This document shows, piece after piece, positions 47,924-57,174 of a DNA stretch of 64,000 bases; position 1 is the first letter of the stretch; every line of letters begins with the position of its first letter. This DNA comes from Candidatus Latescibacterota bacterium (GTDB lineage Bacteria > Krumholzibacteriota > Krumholzibacteriia > WVZY01): positions 25,218-89,217 of the forward strand of contig WVZY01000029.1 in assembly GCA_011772205.1 (NCBI GenBank), in the 5' to 3' direction. A model generated the notes under the pieces. It searched no databases and was not told the DNA's origin. It saw nothing but the letters and a program-made list of their open reading frames with translations. Position numbers and translations under genes: made by a program.

Positions 47924-49279
47924 CTAGCTCCTCGGTGCTTTTAGCGCCCTTACCCAGAGAAAATAGCAGGGGATCCCAGCCAAAACGGTCAAAACGGCGG
48001 CCGAGGATTCCAGAGGTCTATTCATATAGGCAATGACCATCAACCCGAGGGTGCTTGCCAGAAAAAACAGAGGGACCAATGGATAGCCCGGCACCCTCAC
48101 TGCAGAATCATCCCCGACGTGCTTTTTCCTGGCGATGAACAGGCCCGCCACTGCCAGCCAGGGGAATATCCCTAAAGTAAAGCCAAGGTAGATGAGAAGC
48201 TGCTCGAACGTCCCAGCGAATACCATAACGGCGGCAATGGCGCCCTGCAAAAGTATGGATCTGCCTGGCACTTGGTAACGTGGGTGCACCTTGGCCGCGA
48301 AGGGGAAAAATAGCCTGTCTCGAGCCATGGCGAAGTAGACTCTCGGACCAAGAATGGTATAGGCGCTCAAGGAAGAAAGGAGCGCCACAGCGATCATGAT
48401 GCTCAATCCCCTGCCCATCCAGTTTCCAAATGTGCTCACCGAAGCCTTTTCCACGACGGCAATGGTTCCTTTCAGCTCGGCGTAGGGAAGGGAGCGGAAT
48501 ATGAATAGGTTCACCGCAAAATATATAACGATCACGGTGATCGTTCCTGCAAGCAGAGAAAGGGGCAGTGTCCTGCGCGGCTGCTTCACTTCGCCGGCAA
48601 TGTACGCACTGGCGTTCCAACCGCTGTAGGCAAACATCACGAGCATCATCGTAGTGCCAATGGCCAGCCATTCGAAGGAATCGTTGTTGCCGAACGATAG
48701 ATTCGACCTATAGCCGCTTCCGATCACGAGCCCGGTTGAAGCCAGACCGAGAACGATGACGATCTTGATGCCCGTAAGAAAATTTTGGACTCCCGAACCG
48801 AGCCGAATACCCAAGTAGTGCACGATGGTGAACAGAAGAATGATGACTATGGCAGTCAGCTTCTTGACAGCGAGAGGTGTCGCTGCATGCTCAATTGCCT
48901 GCTGTTCGAGTCCCGCAAACAGATATTCCGAAAAGCCAATCGCTGAGGCAGCGACTGGCGCCGAAAACCCTACGAAAAAACTGGTCCAGCCGGTTAAAAA
49001 GCCCAGGAGGGGATGGTAAAGCTTTCTCAGATATACGTATTCCGCACCCTCTTCGGGCATCCGCGTGGCCAGTTCGGAATAACAAAGGGCGCCGGCCATG
49101 GCGATGAGGCCTCCAAAAATCCAGCATAGCAAAATCCAGCCGGATCCAGGGAGCATTCCGGCCATGATTCCTGACGTTGTGAATATCCCCGCTCCGACGA
49201 TATTCGCTATAACGATGCTCGTCGCCGTCAAAGCGCCGATCTCTCGTTTGACTTGAGTGGTATTGCTATCGGGATGCAA
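47924..49279 (-). CDS. APC-superfamily amino-acid permease
   Basis: The 451-residue inner-membrane transporter has twelve hydrophobic segments. The start is a TTG at 49279 with AGGAG five bases upstream. The first helix carries the family signature IVGAGIFTTSGIMAG, followed by YSELATRMPEEGAEYVYLRK and the GWTSFFVGFSAPVAASA segment. The AYSGWNASAYIAGEV region is typical of the L-type/cationic exchanger branch. It probably takes up or exchanges amino acids, and it converges with the M3 peptidase gene. The amino-acid catabolic genes at 50904-54114 are close by, so it may serve them. Confidence 0.93.
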   Translation of the reverse strand: MHPDSNTTQVKREIGALTATSIVIANIVGAGIFTTSGIMAGMLPGSGWILLCWIFGGLIAMAGALCYSELATRMPEEGAEYVYLRKLYHPLLGFLTGWTSFFVGFSAPVAASAIGFSEYLFAGLEQQAIEHAATPLAVKKLTAIVIILLFTIVHYLGIRLGSGVQNFLTGIKIVIVLGLASTGLVIGSGYRSNLSFGNNDSFEWLAIGTTMMLVMFAYSGWNASAYIAGEVKQPRRTLPLSLLAGTITVIVIYFAVNLFIFRSLPYAELKGTIAVVEKASVSTFGNWMGRGLSIMIAVALLSSLSAYTILGPRVYFAMARDRLFFPFAAKVHPRYQVPGRSILLQGAIAAVMVFAGTFEQLLIYLGFTLGIFPWLAVAGLFIARKKHVGDDSAVRVPGYPLVPLFFLASTLGLMVIAYMNRPLESSAAVLTVLAGIPCYFLWVRALKAPRS

Positions 49280-49743
49280 GCTGTCTCCTGAGGCTTTTCG
49301 GCAACTCCTTCACCAGGTTTGCAACGAGGAAGCCTGGCTGGTTCTGTCGGGATTATGTCACCAGCACACCTTTCAAGATATCTGCGTTTTCTATCGATTC
49401 AATGATTCTCGGAGATCAAAGGAATCCTTCATTTCATGTACGGAATGGACTTTTTATCCGTTCACCTGTTGATATCCTTGGCTTCTTAATACGTAGACAT
49501 TCTGATTTTGTTACCAGTGGCTCTCTTAAACGCGATAAAGGGATGCCTTCCCTTTCAGACTCGTTGCAGCCAAATAGGCATTGGTTGCAACAGAATCATC
49601 TGCTATTTCGTAGATACCGCTAGTTCGTTGCCTCGCGACGGCTCGGCGATGTCTGGCGCGCTGATCATGTCATGCATTGAGTCTGCTTCGTCGAGATGAG
49701 AACTGGCATTCTGATTCGTGACACAAAGATTGAGGAGGATATC
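49280..49743. other. Gene-free stretch before the secreted methyltransferase
   Basis: About 460 bases without an accepted gene; several short frames overlap here, but none has a good start or a protein-like composition. Confidence 0.35.
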
Positions 49744-50718
49744 ATGCAGAGCCAGAAACGAGCCAGACCTTTTCTCTATATATCTATGTGGCTTTTGGTA
49801 ATCCTGATAACTTGCGTGGTTTTGACGGCAGCTTGGGCAAGTGATGATCAACCGGCCGAGTATGAGACATTAAGGGGCCAATTGGAAGAAGCTTATAAAA
49901 GCGGGAACTACGAAACAGCGCTCGAGATTGCTGAAGAGATGAACACGCTCGTCGAGACCAGGCACTATGAGACGCTCTATGACATCGCTTGTCTGTATTC
50001 TCTTCTCGGCAACAAGGTCAAGGCTTATGAATATCTCCAAAAGGCCGTCGATGCGGGTTTCTGGAACCACAGGCAGATGAGGCAAGACAAGGATTTCGAG
50101 AACCTGTGGGAGGAGCCGAGGTTCAAAAAACTGTTGCGGGGCGCATGGTCCAAAGGTTATATCGCCATGCTGGAGCGCGAGGAGCGCGATGAGTTTCAGA
50201 AACCGGAAGAAGTCATGAAGGCGTTGGAACTGAAGCCTGGTGAGCGGGTGGCGGATATTGGTGCGGGCTCGGGGTACTTTACAATCCGTGTGGCCAAGGC
50301 TGTAGAACCCGCTGGAAAGGTTTGGGCCACCGACATCTCTGATGAGATGCTCGACTATATTGAGAAGCGGCTCCAGTCCGAGCAGCTCGAGAACGTAGAG
50401 CTGGTAAAAGTAAGTAGGGACGATCCGCAGTTACCAGCAAGCGGTGTGGACATGATCCTGATGGTCGACACCTATCATTATATTCAAGAACTTACAGAAT
50501 ATGCTAAAAAGCTGCGGGCAGGTCTGGCTCCCGGTGGACGCCTCGTTGTGATCGATTTCATCCCGAAGCCGTGGGAGGAACGTCCATGGGGACCACCACC
50601 GCAGCAGCATCTCTCCAAAGAGACGCTCTCCGCCGATCTCGCCAAGGCGGGTTTCAAACCTGCAAAAGAGTATGATTTTCTGCCGAAGCAATTCTTTATC
50701 GTGTATGGGGTGGAGTAG
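49744..50718 (+). CDS. Exported class I methyltransferase with TPR-like N-terminal repeats
   Basis: The 324-residue protein starts at ATG 49744 with GAGGAGG upstream. A signal or anchor helix (LLVILITCVVLTAAWAS) is followed by two TPR-like helix pairs (LEEAYKSGNYETALEIAEEM, ACLYSLLGNKVKAYEYLQKA). From about residue 155 comes a SAM methyltransferase fold. It has motif I ERVADIGAGSGYFTIRVAKA, then KVWATDISDEMLDYIEKR, VDMILMVDTYHYIQ and APGGRLVVIDF. SAM is cytoplasmic, so the exported location is puzzling; the helix may be an anchor with the catalytic part inside. Related proteins in soil and marine bacteria are annotated as methyltransferases of unknown substrate. Confidence 0.88.
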   Translation: MQSQKRARPFLYISMWLLVILITCVVLTAAWASDDQPAEYETLRGQLEEAYKSGNYETALEIAEEMNTLVETRHYETLYDIACLYSLLGNKVKAYEYLQKAVDAGFWNHRQMRQDKDFENLWEEPRFKKLLRGAWSKGYIAMLEREERDEFQKPEEVMKALELKPGERVADIGAGSGYFTIRVAKAVEPAGKVWATDISDEMLDYIEKRLQSEQLENVELVKVSRDDPQLPASGVDMILMVDTYHYIQELTEYAKKLRAGLAPGGRLVVIDFIPKPWEERPWGPPPQQHLSKETLSADLAKAGFKPAKEYDFLPKQFFIVYGVE

Positions 50719-50903
50719 GCGGAAAATCAACATACAAGACCTCTGATTTATATGAGCGATACCAGGTAGCGTTCGGGACTTGTCCGAATTCTTCTCTCAG
50801 CGGATTCCCCGCATTGTTATTGCGCACGTTCTTTGGTAGAATTTTTCTATCATCATATCTCCAGCCAGGCGAATAATTACAAATCAAGGAAGGAGATCAA
50901 TAT

Positions 50904-52034
50904 ATGCCGGATTTTCAACCGTTTTTGATGGAACGCATAATGTCCAAACACGAAAAGGATGTCGAGTACAACCTGTCCGAAAGCGGTGTACATCCCGTTT
51001 TGCTCAGTGAACTATTGGGTGATGATCCCGGCCATATCAGACACCTGCTCGAGACGGACTTGAACTATCCGCATGCGAACGGTATCCCCGAACTGCGCGA
51101 GAACATTGCAGCGCTGTATAACGGAGCAAAAGCTGACAATGTTCTGGTGACGGTAGGCGCGGCCGAAGCCAACTATAACAGCGTCCGAACCCTGCTTTCC
51201 GAAGGTGATGAGATCGTCATTATGCTTCCCAATTACATGCAGATTTGGGGAGTTGCGAAAAATCATGGATTCAAGATCAAAACATTCTGTTTGCGGGAAG
51301 ATAAGGGCTGGGCGCCAGACCTGGACGAATTGAACGACGCAATAACAACCGATACCAAACTCATCACTATATGCAATCCCAACAATCCAACCGGGCGCAT
51401 CCTTACCGAAGCGGAGATGGAAGCCATTGTTGCCGCGGCCGACCGTGCAGGAGCATGGATCCTGGCCGACGAAGTGTACAGCGGCGCGGAGCGTCTAACG
51501 GACGAGCAATGTCCTTCTTTCTATGGACGGTATGACAGAGTACTGGCGGTGGGCAGTCTGAGCAAAGCCTACGGCCTGCCGGGGCTTCGAATAGGCTGGG
51601 TAGCCGGTCCTGTTGATATGATAGATGATATTTGGGCGCGGCACGAATATACAACGATCAGCGCGACGATACTCGCGAACAAGCTCGCTGCAATTGCTCT
51701 TTCCTCGGAAGTTCGGCCGCGTCTCATCCAGCGCGCCCGGGATTATATTCGTAAGGGCTATCTCGTTCTGGAGAAATGGATGGACGAGCACGGAAGCACC
51801 TTGAGTCTAACTGCACCGCAGGCATCCGCCATTGCTTTTGTCCGCTATCATCTCGATATCAATTCGACGGCCCTGGTTGAGCGCTTGTGCCGGGAAAAGA
51901 GCGTGATGATTATCCCGGGCGACCATTTCGGCATGGATCATCTAGTGCGAATCAGTTTCGGTCTCCCACACGATTATTTGGTTCCGGCTTTGGACCGGAT
52001 TCACGAGCTGATTGATGAACTAAAGAATAGTTAA
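50904..52034 (+). CDS. PLP-dependent aminotransferase (fold type I)
   Basis: The 376-residue aminotransferase or amino-acid-modifying enzyme has AAGGAGG before the ATG. The PLP site is SLSKAYGLPGLRIGW with the Schiff-base Lys. The family asparagine/aspartate residues lie in TICNPNNPTG and LADEVYSGA. The N-terminal segment YNLSESGVHPVLLSELLG resembles that of capreomycidine synthase- and aspartate aminotransferase-like enzymes. It begins a run of three genes, with the threonine-dehydratase-like and cyclodeaminase-like genes following at 54 and about 120 bases. Together they look like a pathway for an unusual amino acid. Confidence 0.92.
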   Translation: MPDFQPFLMERIMSKHEKDVEYNLSESGVHPVLLSELLGDDPGHIRHLLETDLNYPHANGIPELRENIAALYNGAKADNVLVTVGAAEANYNSVRTLLSEGDEIVIMLPNYMQIWGVAKNHGFKIKTFCLREDKGWAPDLDELNDAITTDTKLITICNPNNPTGRILTEAEMEAIVAAADRAGAWILADEVYSGAERLTDEQCPSFYGRYDRVLAVGSLSKAYGLPGLRIGWVAGPVDMIDDIWARHEYTTISATILANKLAAIALSSEVRPRLIQRARDYIRKGYLVLEKWMDEHGSTLSLTAPQASAIAFVRYHLDINSTALVERLCREKSVMIIPGDHFGMDHLVRISFGLPHDYLVPALDRIHELIDELKNS

Positions 52035-52087
52035 GCGATGTGGACGGGCACATCCTGAACGTGAGCGGAATGATGCCACGACCCTGA

Positions 52088-53053
52088 ATGGCAAGAAAAA
52101 CCATGGATGTTCGAAAAGAAGTGCTGCTCGCCGAGAACCGCATTCGGCCTTATATCCGGCAGACTTTCCTGGAATATTCGCCCTATTTCAGTCAGCTCGG
52201 AGGAGCGAACGTTTATTGCAAGCTGGAAAATTTGCAGCACACCGGAGCGTTCAAGGTTCGGGGGGCTATGAACAAGCTGTTGTCGTTGACGGAAGAGCAG
52301 CGGGCGAGAGGCGTTGTAACGGCATCAACTGGCAATCATGGTGCGGCCGTCGCATGGAGCCTCGGCAAGCTCAATGCATCGGGCATCATTTTCGTGCCCG
52401 AGGATGCCGTCCCCTCAAAAGTTCAGATCATCGAACGGCTGGGGGGCGAGGTACGCTATTTCGAAAAGGATGCGGCAAAGACGGAGGTTTACGCGCGGCA
52501 GTACGCCGATCGAAACCAGTTGGTTTATGTGTCACCGTACAACGATCCGCAGGTCATTGGCGGGCAGGGGACGATTGGTATTGAATTGGAGCAGGAGCTT
52601 CAACAGATCAACGTTGTATTCGTCTCGCTGGGCGGTGGGGGATTGATTTCCGGCGTTGCAGGGTATCTCAAAACCACGAATCCCGGCGTACATATCATTG
52701 GCTGTTCGCCCGAGAATTCACAAGTCATGATTCAATCGGTGAAGGCGGGTAAGATCCTGGACCTGCCCTCCCTCCCCACCCTGTCAGACGGCACGGCAGG
52801 TGGTATCGAAGCGGGAGCGATTACATTCGATCTCTGTCGCAAACTCGTGGATGAGTATATGACGGTCACGGAATCTGAAATCAAAGAAAGCCTGAGGATG
52901 TTCATACAAACCCACCGTATGCTCATTGAGGGAGCGGCAGCCGTCGCCGTGGCATCTTTTTTGAAAATGGCCGAGCGCTTTGCCGACAAAAACGTCGTGC
53001 TCATTATATGCGGCGCAAATATCAGTGCTGAAACCTTGAAAACTGTCTTATGA
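52088..53053 (+). CDS. Threonine/serine dehydratase-like PLP enzyme
   Basis: This 321-residue fold-type II enzyme eliminates water or ammonia from a hydroxy-amino acid. The PLP lysine is in HTGAFKVRGAMNKL (about residue 53), the substrate loop is TASTGNHGAAVAWS, and the glycine loop GGGGLISG binds the PLP phosphate. No ACT regulatory domain is attached, so it is a catabolic, biodegradative-type or EutB-like enzyme. The weak ribosome-binding site (CCCTGA) suggests coupling to the preceding gene. Its place directly before an ornithine-cyclodeaminase-like gene is the arrangement known from ectoine-utilisation (eutB-eutC) clusters. Confidence 0.92.
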   Translation: MARKTMDVRKEVLLAENRIRPYIRQTFLEYSPYFSQLGGANVYCKLENLQHTGAFKVRGAMNKLLSLTEEQRARGVVTASTGNHGAAVAWSLGKLNASGIIFVPEDAVPSKVQIIERLGGEVRYFEKDAAKTEVYARQYADRNQLVYVSPYNDPQVIGGQGTIGIELEQELQQINVVFVSLGGGGLISGVAGYLKTTNPGVHIIGCSPENSQVMIQSVKAGKILDLPSLPTLSDGTAGGIEAGAITFDLCRKLVDEYMTVTESEIKESLRMFIQTHRMLIEGAAAVAVASFLKMAERFADKNVVLIICGANISAETLKTVL

Positions 53054-53175
53054 AGAATACGGGGCAGGAGATTTCGAGAAGCAATGAGTGATAGCGGTTC
53101 TTTACGACGCCATCGAAAGACCGTGAGCTTAAACCGGTTCTTTTGCCGCGAGGCCGGAATGGCTGGGAGAGCAAT

Positions 53176-54114
53176 ATGAAAACCATTTCATTGGAACAAA
53201 TCAAAGCGGTGGTGCCTTCGATCGATCTCATTTCCGACATCGAAGAAGGATTCGTAGCCTACTCCCTGGGGCAAGCAAACGTGCCGCCGGTCGGTGAATT
53301 AATCCTCGAGAAAGGAGAAGTCCACATCAAATATGGTTGTCTCATCAACGATGAATACTACGTCATCAAAATTGCATCGGGTTTTTACGACAATCCAACG
53401 ATTGGCTTACCTTCCGGCAACGGTCTGATGGTGTTGTTTCGGCAAGATACGGGACAATTGGTATGCATTTTACTGGATGAGGGGCACTTGACCGATATTC
53501 GCACGGCGGTCGCCGGTGCGATAGCGGCAAAGCACCTCGCTCCCAAGAATGTTGAGCGCATTGGTGTTGTTGGCACAGGCGTTCAAGCGCGCTTGCAGCT
53601 TTCTTATCTAAAGGACGTCACGACCTGCCGGCGCGTGCTGGCATGGGGGAGGAGTGAAGAACCGCTGGAAAGGTACCGCCGGGACATGGAAGCAAATGAT
53701 TTTGCGATTGAGACGACGAGAGACACTGGCGAGATTCTTCGTACGTGCAATCTGATAGTCACGGTCACTCCCGCCACCGAACCGTTGCTTCTCGCGTCCG
53801 AGCTGCAAAGCGGCACGCACATCACGGCGGTCGGCTCCGATACACCCCACAAGCAGGAGCTGGAGACGGCCATTTTGCGCGAAGCGGACGTGGTCGTTGC
53901 AGACAGCATCGCACAATGCCTCCTGCGAGGTGAGATATTCAAAGCGATGCAATCGGGTGACATCACGCAAGACGAGTTGATCGAGTTGGGGGATATCATT
54001 GCGGGGAGAAAAACTGGCCGTGCATCCGATAGTCAAATTACAGTGGCCGACTTGACAGGCGTTGCCGTGCAGGATATCAAAATCGCCGCGGCTGTATATG
54101 AGGCGTTGGCTTGA
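53176..54114 (+). CDS. Ornithine cyclodeaminase/mu-crystallin-family enzyme
   Basis: The 312-residue NAD(P)-binding enzyme starts at ATG 53176 with GGGAGAG upstream. It has an N-terminal substrate barrel with HIKYGCLINDEYYVIKIAS and a Rossmann domain with RIGVVGTGVQARLQLSYLKD. The later TVTPATEPLL and VGSDTPHKQELE segments are also family-typical. Members convert ornithine to proline or act as amino-acid dehydrogenases or imine reductases; EutC of ectoine degradation is one. Combined with the two preceding genes it suggests breakdown of an amino acid derivative, for example 2,4-diaminobutyrate or a hydroxy-amino acid. Confidence 0.9.
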   Translation: MKTISLEQIKAVVPSIDLISDIEEGFVAYSLGQANVPPVGELILEKGEVHIKYGCLINDEYYVIKIASGFYDNPTIGLPSGNGLMVLFRQDTGQLVCILLDEGHLTDIRTAVAGAIAAKHLAPKNVERIGVVGTGVQARLQLSYLKDVTTCRRVLAWGRSEEPLERYRRDMEANDFAIETTRDTGEILRTCNLIVTVTPATEPLLLASELQSGTHITAVGSDTPHKQELETAILREADVVVADSIAQCLLRGEIFKAMQSGDITQDELIELGDIIAGRKTGRASDSQITVADLTGVAVQDIKIAAAVYEALA

Positions 54115-54210
54115 GCGATGTCCGGGAAGAACTGGGCGGCAATATCCAGTTATTGATCAGCGATATTCGGATTCACTAAAATGAGTCCCGCTCATAGGCG
54201 AGGTTTGCGA

Positions 54211-55167
54211 ATGTTCAGAGTGACTGTGTGCATATTTTCCCTGTCTTTCTGTCTGATGATGAGTGCCGGGCCCGTCAACGGACTCGGGGAGAGTACGGGC
54301 AAGCAGCCCTATCTTGTTGTATTAGGAATAGCTCAGGATGGCGGTGTCCCCCAGGCAGGCACAAAAGATCATCCAGGGTGGGGGAACGGCGCGTTCAGGC
54401 ATCTCGTGTCCTGTCTGGCAATCGTCGATTCCACGGCCGCCAAACGATGGATGATCGATTGCACACCGGACTTCAAAGAGCAGCTGCACATACTCGATGA
54501 ATTGAATCCGGTTGATAAGCGCCCCGGCATTGACGGAATCTTTCTCACTCATGCCCACATGGGCCATTACACCGGGCTCATGCATCTTGGTCATGAGGTC
54601 ATGGGAACCAAAGGAGTGCCGGTGCATGCGATGCCGCGAATGCTGACTTTTTTGAGTGAGAACGGCCCATGGAGCCAACTGGTGAACTACAACAACATAA
54701 CGCTCGAACCCTTGAGCAATGGAGTTGCTGTCGAATTGAGCCCTCACCTGATAATAGAGCCTTTTCTTGTTCCGCACCGGCAGGAGTATTCAGAGGTTAT
54801 CGGTTACCTCATCACAGAGCCCCACCGTTCGGTGCTTTATATTTCGGACATCGATAGTTGGGATGATTGGGATGATCAGGGCAAACACATCGAGGAGTTG
54901 ATCCCCAAAGTCGACGTCGCCTATTTGGATGGAACGTTTTATTCTGATGGAGAGATACCGGGACGCGATATGTCGACTTTTCCCCATCCTCTTATTACCA
55001 GCAGCATGCATCGATTCAAATCGCTGCCGGCAGAGGACCGCATCAAAGTAAGATTCATCCATCTGAATCACACGAATCCCGCATTGATTCCGGGAAGTGA
55101 GGCGCGGAAGACGATCGAAAATAACGGATTCCGGGTGGCCGAAGAATTGGAGAGAGTTGATTTATGA
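54211..55167 (+). CDS. Exported MBL-fold hydrolase, PqqB-like
   Basis: It has about 318 residues from ATG 54211 (GCGAGG upstream; ATG 54181 is an alternative). A signal peptide, FSLSFCLMMSAGPVNG, precedes LVVLGIAQDGGVPQAG, a start typical of the PqqB group of metallo-beta-lactamase-fold proteins. The metal motif is THAHMGHYTG, in which Gly replaces the Asp of the usual HxHxDH. Further ligands are in YISDIDSWDDW and the His of FIHLNHTNP. PqqB is cytoplasmic, while this one appears exported, so it is probably a hydrolase related to but distinct from PQQ synthesis. No other pqq gene is seen. Confidence 0.85.
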   Translation: MFRVTVCIFSLSFCLMMSAGPVNGLGESTGKQPYLVVLGIAQDGGVPQAGTKDHPGWGNGAFRHLVSCLAIVDSTAAKRWMIDCTPDFKEQLHILDELNPVDKRPGIDGIFLTHAHMGHYTGLMHLGHEVMGTKGVPVHAMPRMLTFLSENGPWSQLVNYNNITLEPLSNGVAVELSPHLIIEPFLVPHRQEYSEVIGYLITEPHRSVLYISDIDSWDDWDDQGKHIEELIPKVDVAYLDGTFYSDGEIPGRDMSTFPHPLITSSMHRFKSLPAEDRIKVRFIHLNHTNPALIPGSEARKTIENNGFRVAEELERVDL

Positions 55168-55213
55168 ATCGCAAATGATGGGGAGTATCATTTCACGTTC
55201 TGAGAGAAAAGAA

Positions 55214-56086
55214 ATGGCTTTTCACTATTCTTTTCTAACGAGAGACCATTTTCCGCTGGTATACAGAACCTTCGTGGAGGCTTTTGCAGATTACTATGTG
55301 GATGCGAGCTATGTGACAAGGGAGGTTCTTTTAAACAGAGCGATAAAGAATGGTGTTGAGTTCGAATCCTCCGTGGGTGTCTTCGATAAAAAGAAGATGG
55401 TGGGTTTTACGATTATCGGAATCGACGTGTGGAATGACTCGTTGTCTGCTTTCGATGCGGGCACGGGGATAATACCCGCTTATAAAGGAAAGGGAATTGC
55501 AAAACAAATGTTCGATTTCGCCGTTCCGAGACTGAGGGAGAAGGGAGTGAGCAAATTCTTGCTGGAAGTGATACAGGCGAATGAGCCCGCTGTAAGGGCC
55601 TATCGAAAAGCAGGTTTTGTGATAACGCGCGAATTCGATTGCTTCGAATTGAATATTGAGAGCGCAAACTTGTATGCAGCTTCAAAACTTCCGCTGGAAG
55701 TAAAACCGCTCGGGAAAAGCGGGCTGGCGGAATTCAGTGAACACATCGATTGGCAACCATCTTGGGAGAATAGTTTTGCCAGCATCGAAAGAATTCCCGA
55801 CAGGGTCGAGATATATGGGGCTTTCGTAGAAGGGATCTGCGGCGGTCTGCTCGTCTATTATCCATTGATCAATTGGATCATGAGCCTTGTGGTGAAGAGG
55901 GAATATCGCCGGAAAGGAATTGCTACAAGTCTCGTTTCGCATTTTGTCAAAACCAGTCCTTCGGATGTCTCAGTCGTAAAATTAATCAACGTAGATCATT
56001 CGGATGAAGGTATGTTGAAGCTGCTGGAAAAATTACGATTCAAGCTCACCGTCAAGCAATATGAAATGGAATGCTCATTGAGATAA
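55214..56086 (+). CDS. Double-domain GNAT acetyltransferase
   Basis: It has about 290 residues from ATG 55214 (GAGAAAAG upstream; the open frame extends earlier into the end of the MBL gene). Two GNAT folds are in tandem. The first has the acetyl-CoA motif GIIPAYKGKGIAKQMF (about 95) followed by LLEVIQANEPAVRAYRKAGF. The second has VVKREYRRKGIATSLVSHFV (about 235) and a closing LEKLRFKLTVKQYEMEC. Double-GNAT proteins acetylate amines of small molecules or act in antibiotic or amino acid metabolism; the substrate here is unknown. Confidence 0.88.
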   Translation: MAFHYSFLTRDHFPLVYRTFVEAFADYYVDASYVTREVLLNRAIKNGVEFESSVGVFDKKKMVGFTIIGIDVWNDSLSAFDAGTGIIPAYKGKGIAKQMFDFAVPRLREKGVSKFLLEVIQANEPAVRAYRKAGFVITREFDCFELNIESANLYAASKLPLEVKPLGKSGLAEFSEHIDWQPSWENSFASIERIPDRVEIYGAFVEGICGGLLVYYPLINWIMSLVVKREYRRKGIATSLVSHFVKTSPSDVSVVKLINVDHSDEGMLKLLEKLRFKLTVKQYEMECSLR

Positions 56087-56262
56087 ATGATTTTCTTCTG
56101 CATGCGCAGCGTTCGACAAGAGTTATGCTTTTAGATAAATGGATTACGTAATAGAAAAATATATTCCCGGCGCGATGCAATGATTTAGCGACATAGAGGA
56201 TCCACCGCGCATGCGAATCTCGCTGTTGCGAAGCTGCTGCGCCTCGCAAGGAGAGTTTCATA

Positions 56263-57174
56263 ATGGCCGTTATAGAGCTGGAGAACGTTACAAAGACTTT
56301 TGGCAGCACCATCGCAGTAAACGACTTGTCACTATCCGTTCCGCAGGGAAGTATATACGGTTTCATCGGGCCTAACGGGTCCGGGAAAACTACGACGCTA
56401 CGCATGATCATGAATATCTTCTATCCGGATAAAGGTTCGATTCGCGTGTTCGGTGAAGAGGTCCATGGAGCCTGTACCTACCGCATCGGTTACCTCCCGG
56501 AGGAGCGCGGGCTTTACAAAAACATGAAAGTGCGCGAGGTTCTCAAGTTTTATGGAGGGCTCAAGAGCGGAAAGGACGTAAGTAGCGAAGTCGAGCGATG
56601 GCTGGAGCGGCTCGACTTGAGTGATTGGGCGAATAAAAAGGTTCATTCGTTGAGCAAGGGGATGAGTCAAAAGGTTCAATTCATTGCCAGCGTTGTATCC
56701 CAGCCGGAACTCCTCATACTTGACGAGCCTTTCACCGGACTGGATCCAGTGAATGCCGACATCCTCAGGACAGCGGTGCTGGATCTGCAATCCAAGGGAA
56801 CGACGGTGATTTTCAGTACGCATGATATGAGCGTTGCCGAGAGGATGTGCGATTTCATCTTTATGATTTTCAAGGGCAGGAAAGTGCTCAACGGTACGCT
56901 GGCATCGATACAGGATGAATATGGTTACGACACAATACGAATTCGAACAGGGGACGGTGCTTCCGTGCTCAAGGATCTTCGAGGTGTGGAAAAGATCAAT
57001 GACTTCGGGCAAGTGCAGGAGTTGCGGATAACTCGGGATTGTGATCCGCATCAAGTGTTGACGGAGATTATGAAAAAAACTCGGATCAACAGTTTCGAAA
57101 TCTCGAAGCCTTCACTTCACGACATCTTTCTCCGGATTGCCGGTCCAGAAGCAAGGGAGGTGAACGATGCGTAA
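56263..57174 (+). CDS. ABC transporter ATP-binding protein (NatA/ABC-2 type)
   Basis: This 303-residue ATPase has AAGGAGAG before the ATG. ABC motifs are in order: Walker A GPNGSGKTTTLRM (about 43), signature HSLSKGMSQKVQ, Walker B LLILDEPFTGLDP and the switch His in FSTHDMSV. The last 85 residues are a short C-terminal domain (GTLASIQDEYGYDTIRI) as in NatA and drug-efflux ATPases. It overlaps the permease gene by eight bases, so the two form one exporter, probably for sodium, a drug, or a lipid or peptide. Confidence 0.95.
   Translation: MAVIELENVTKTFGSTIAVNDLSLSVPQGSIYGFIGPNGSGKTTTLRMIMNIFYPDKGSIRVFGEEVHGACTYRIGYLPEERGLYKNMKVREVLKFYGGLKSGKDVSSEVERWLERLDLSDWANKKVHSLSKGMSQKVQFIASVVSQPELLILDEPFTGLDPVNADILRTAVLDLQSKGTTVIFSTHDMSVAERMCDFIFMIFKGRKVLNGTLASIQDEYGYDTIRIRTGDGASVLKDLRGVEKINDFGQVQELRITRDCDPHQVLTEIMKKTRINSFEISKPSLHDIFLRIAGPEAREVNDA

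Noticed and set aside
55360..55380. GAGTTCGAATCCTCCG resembling a tRNA T arm
   Set aside because: It lies inside the well-supported GNAT gene, and no other cloverleaf arm is present.
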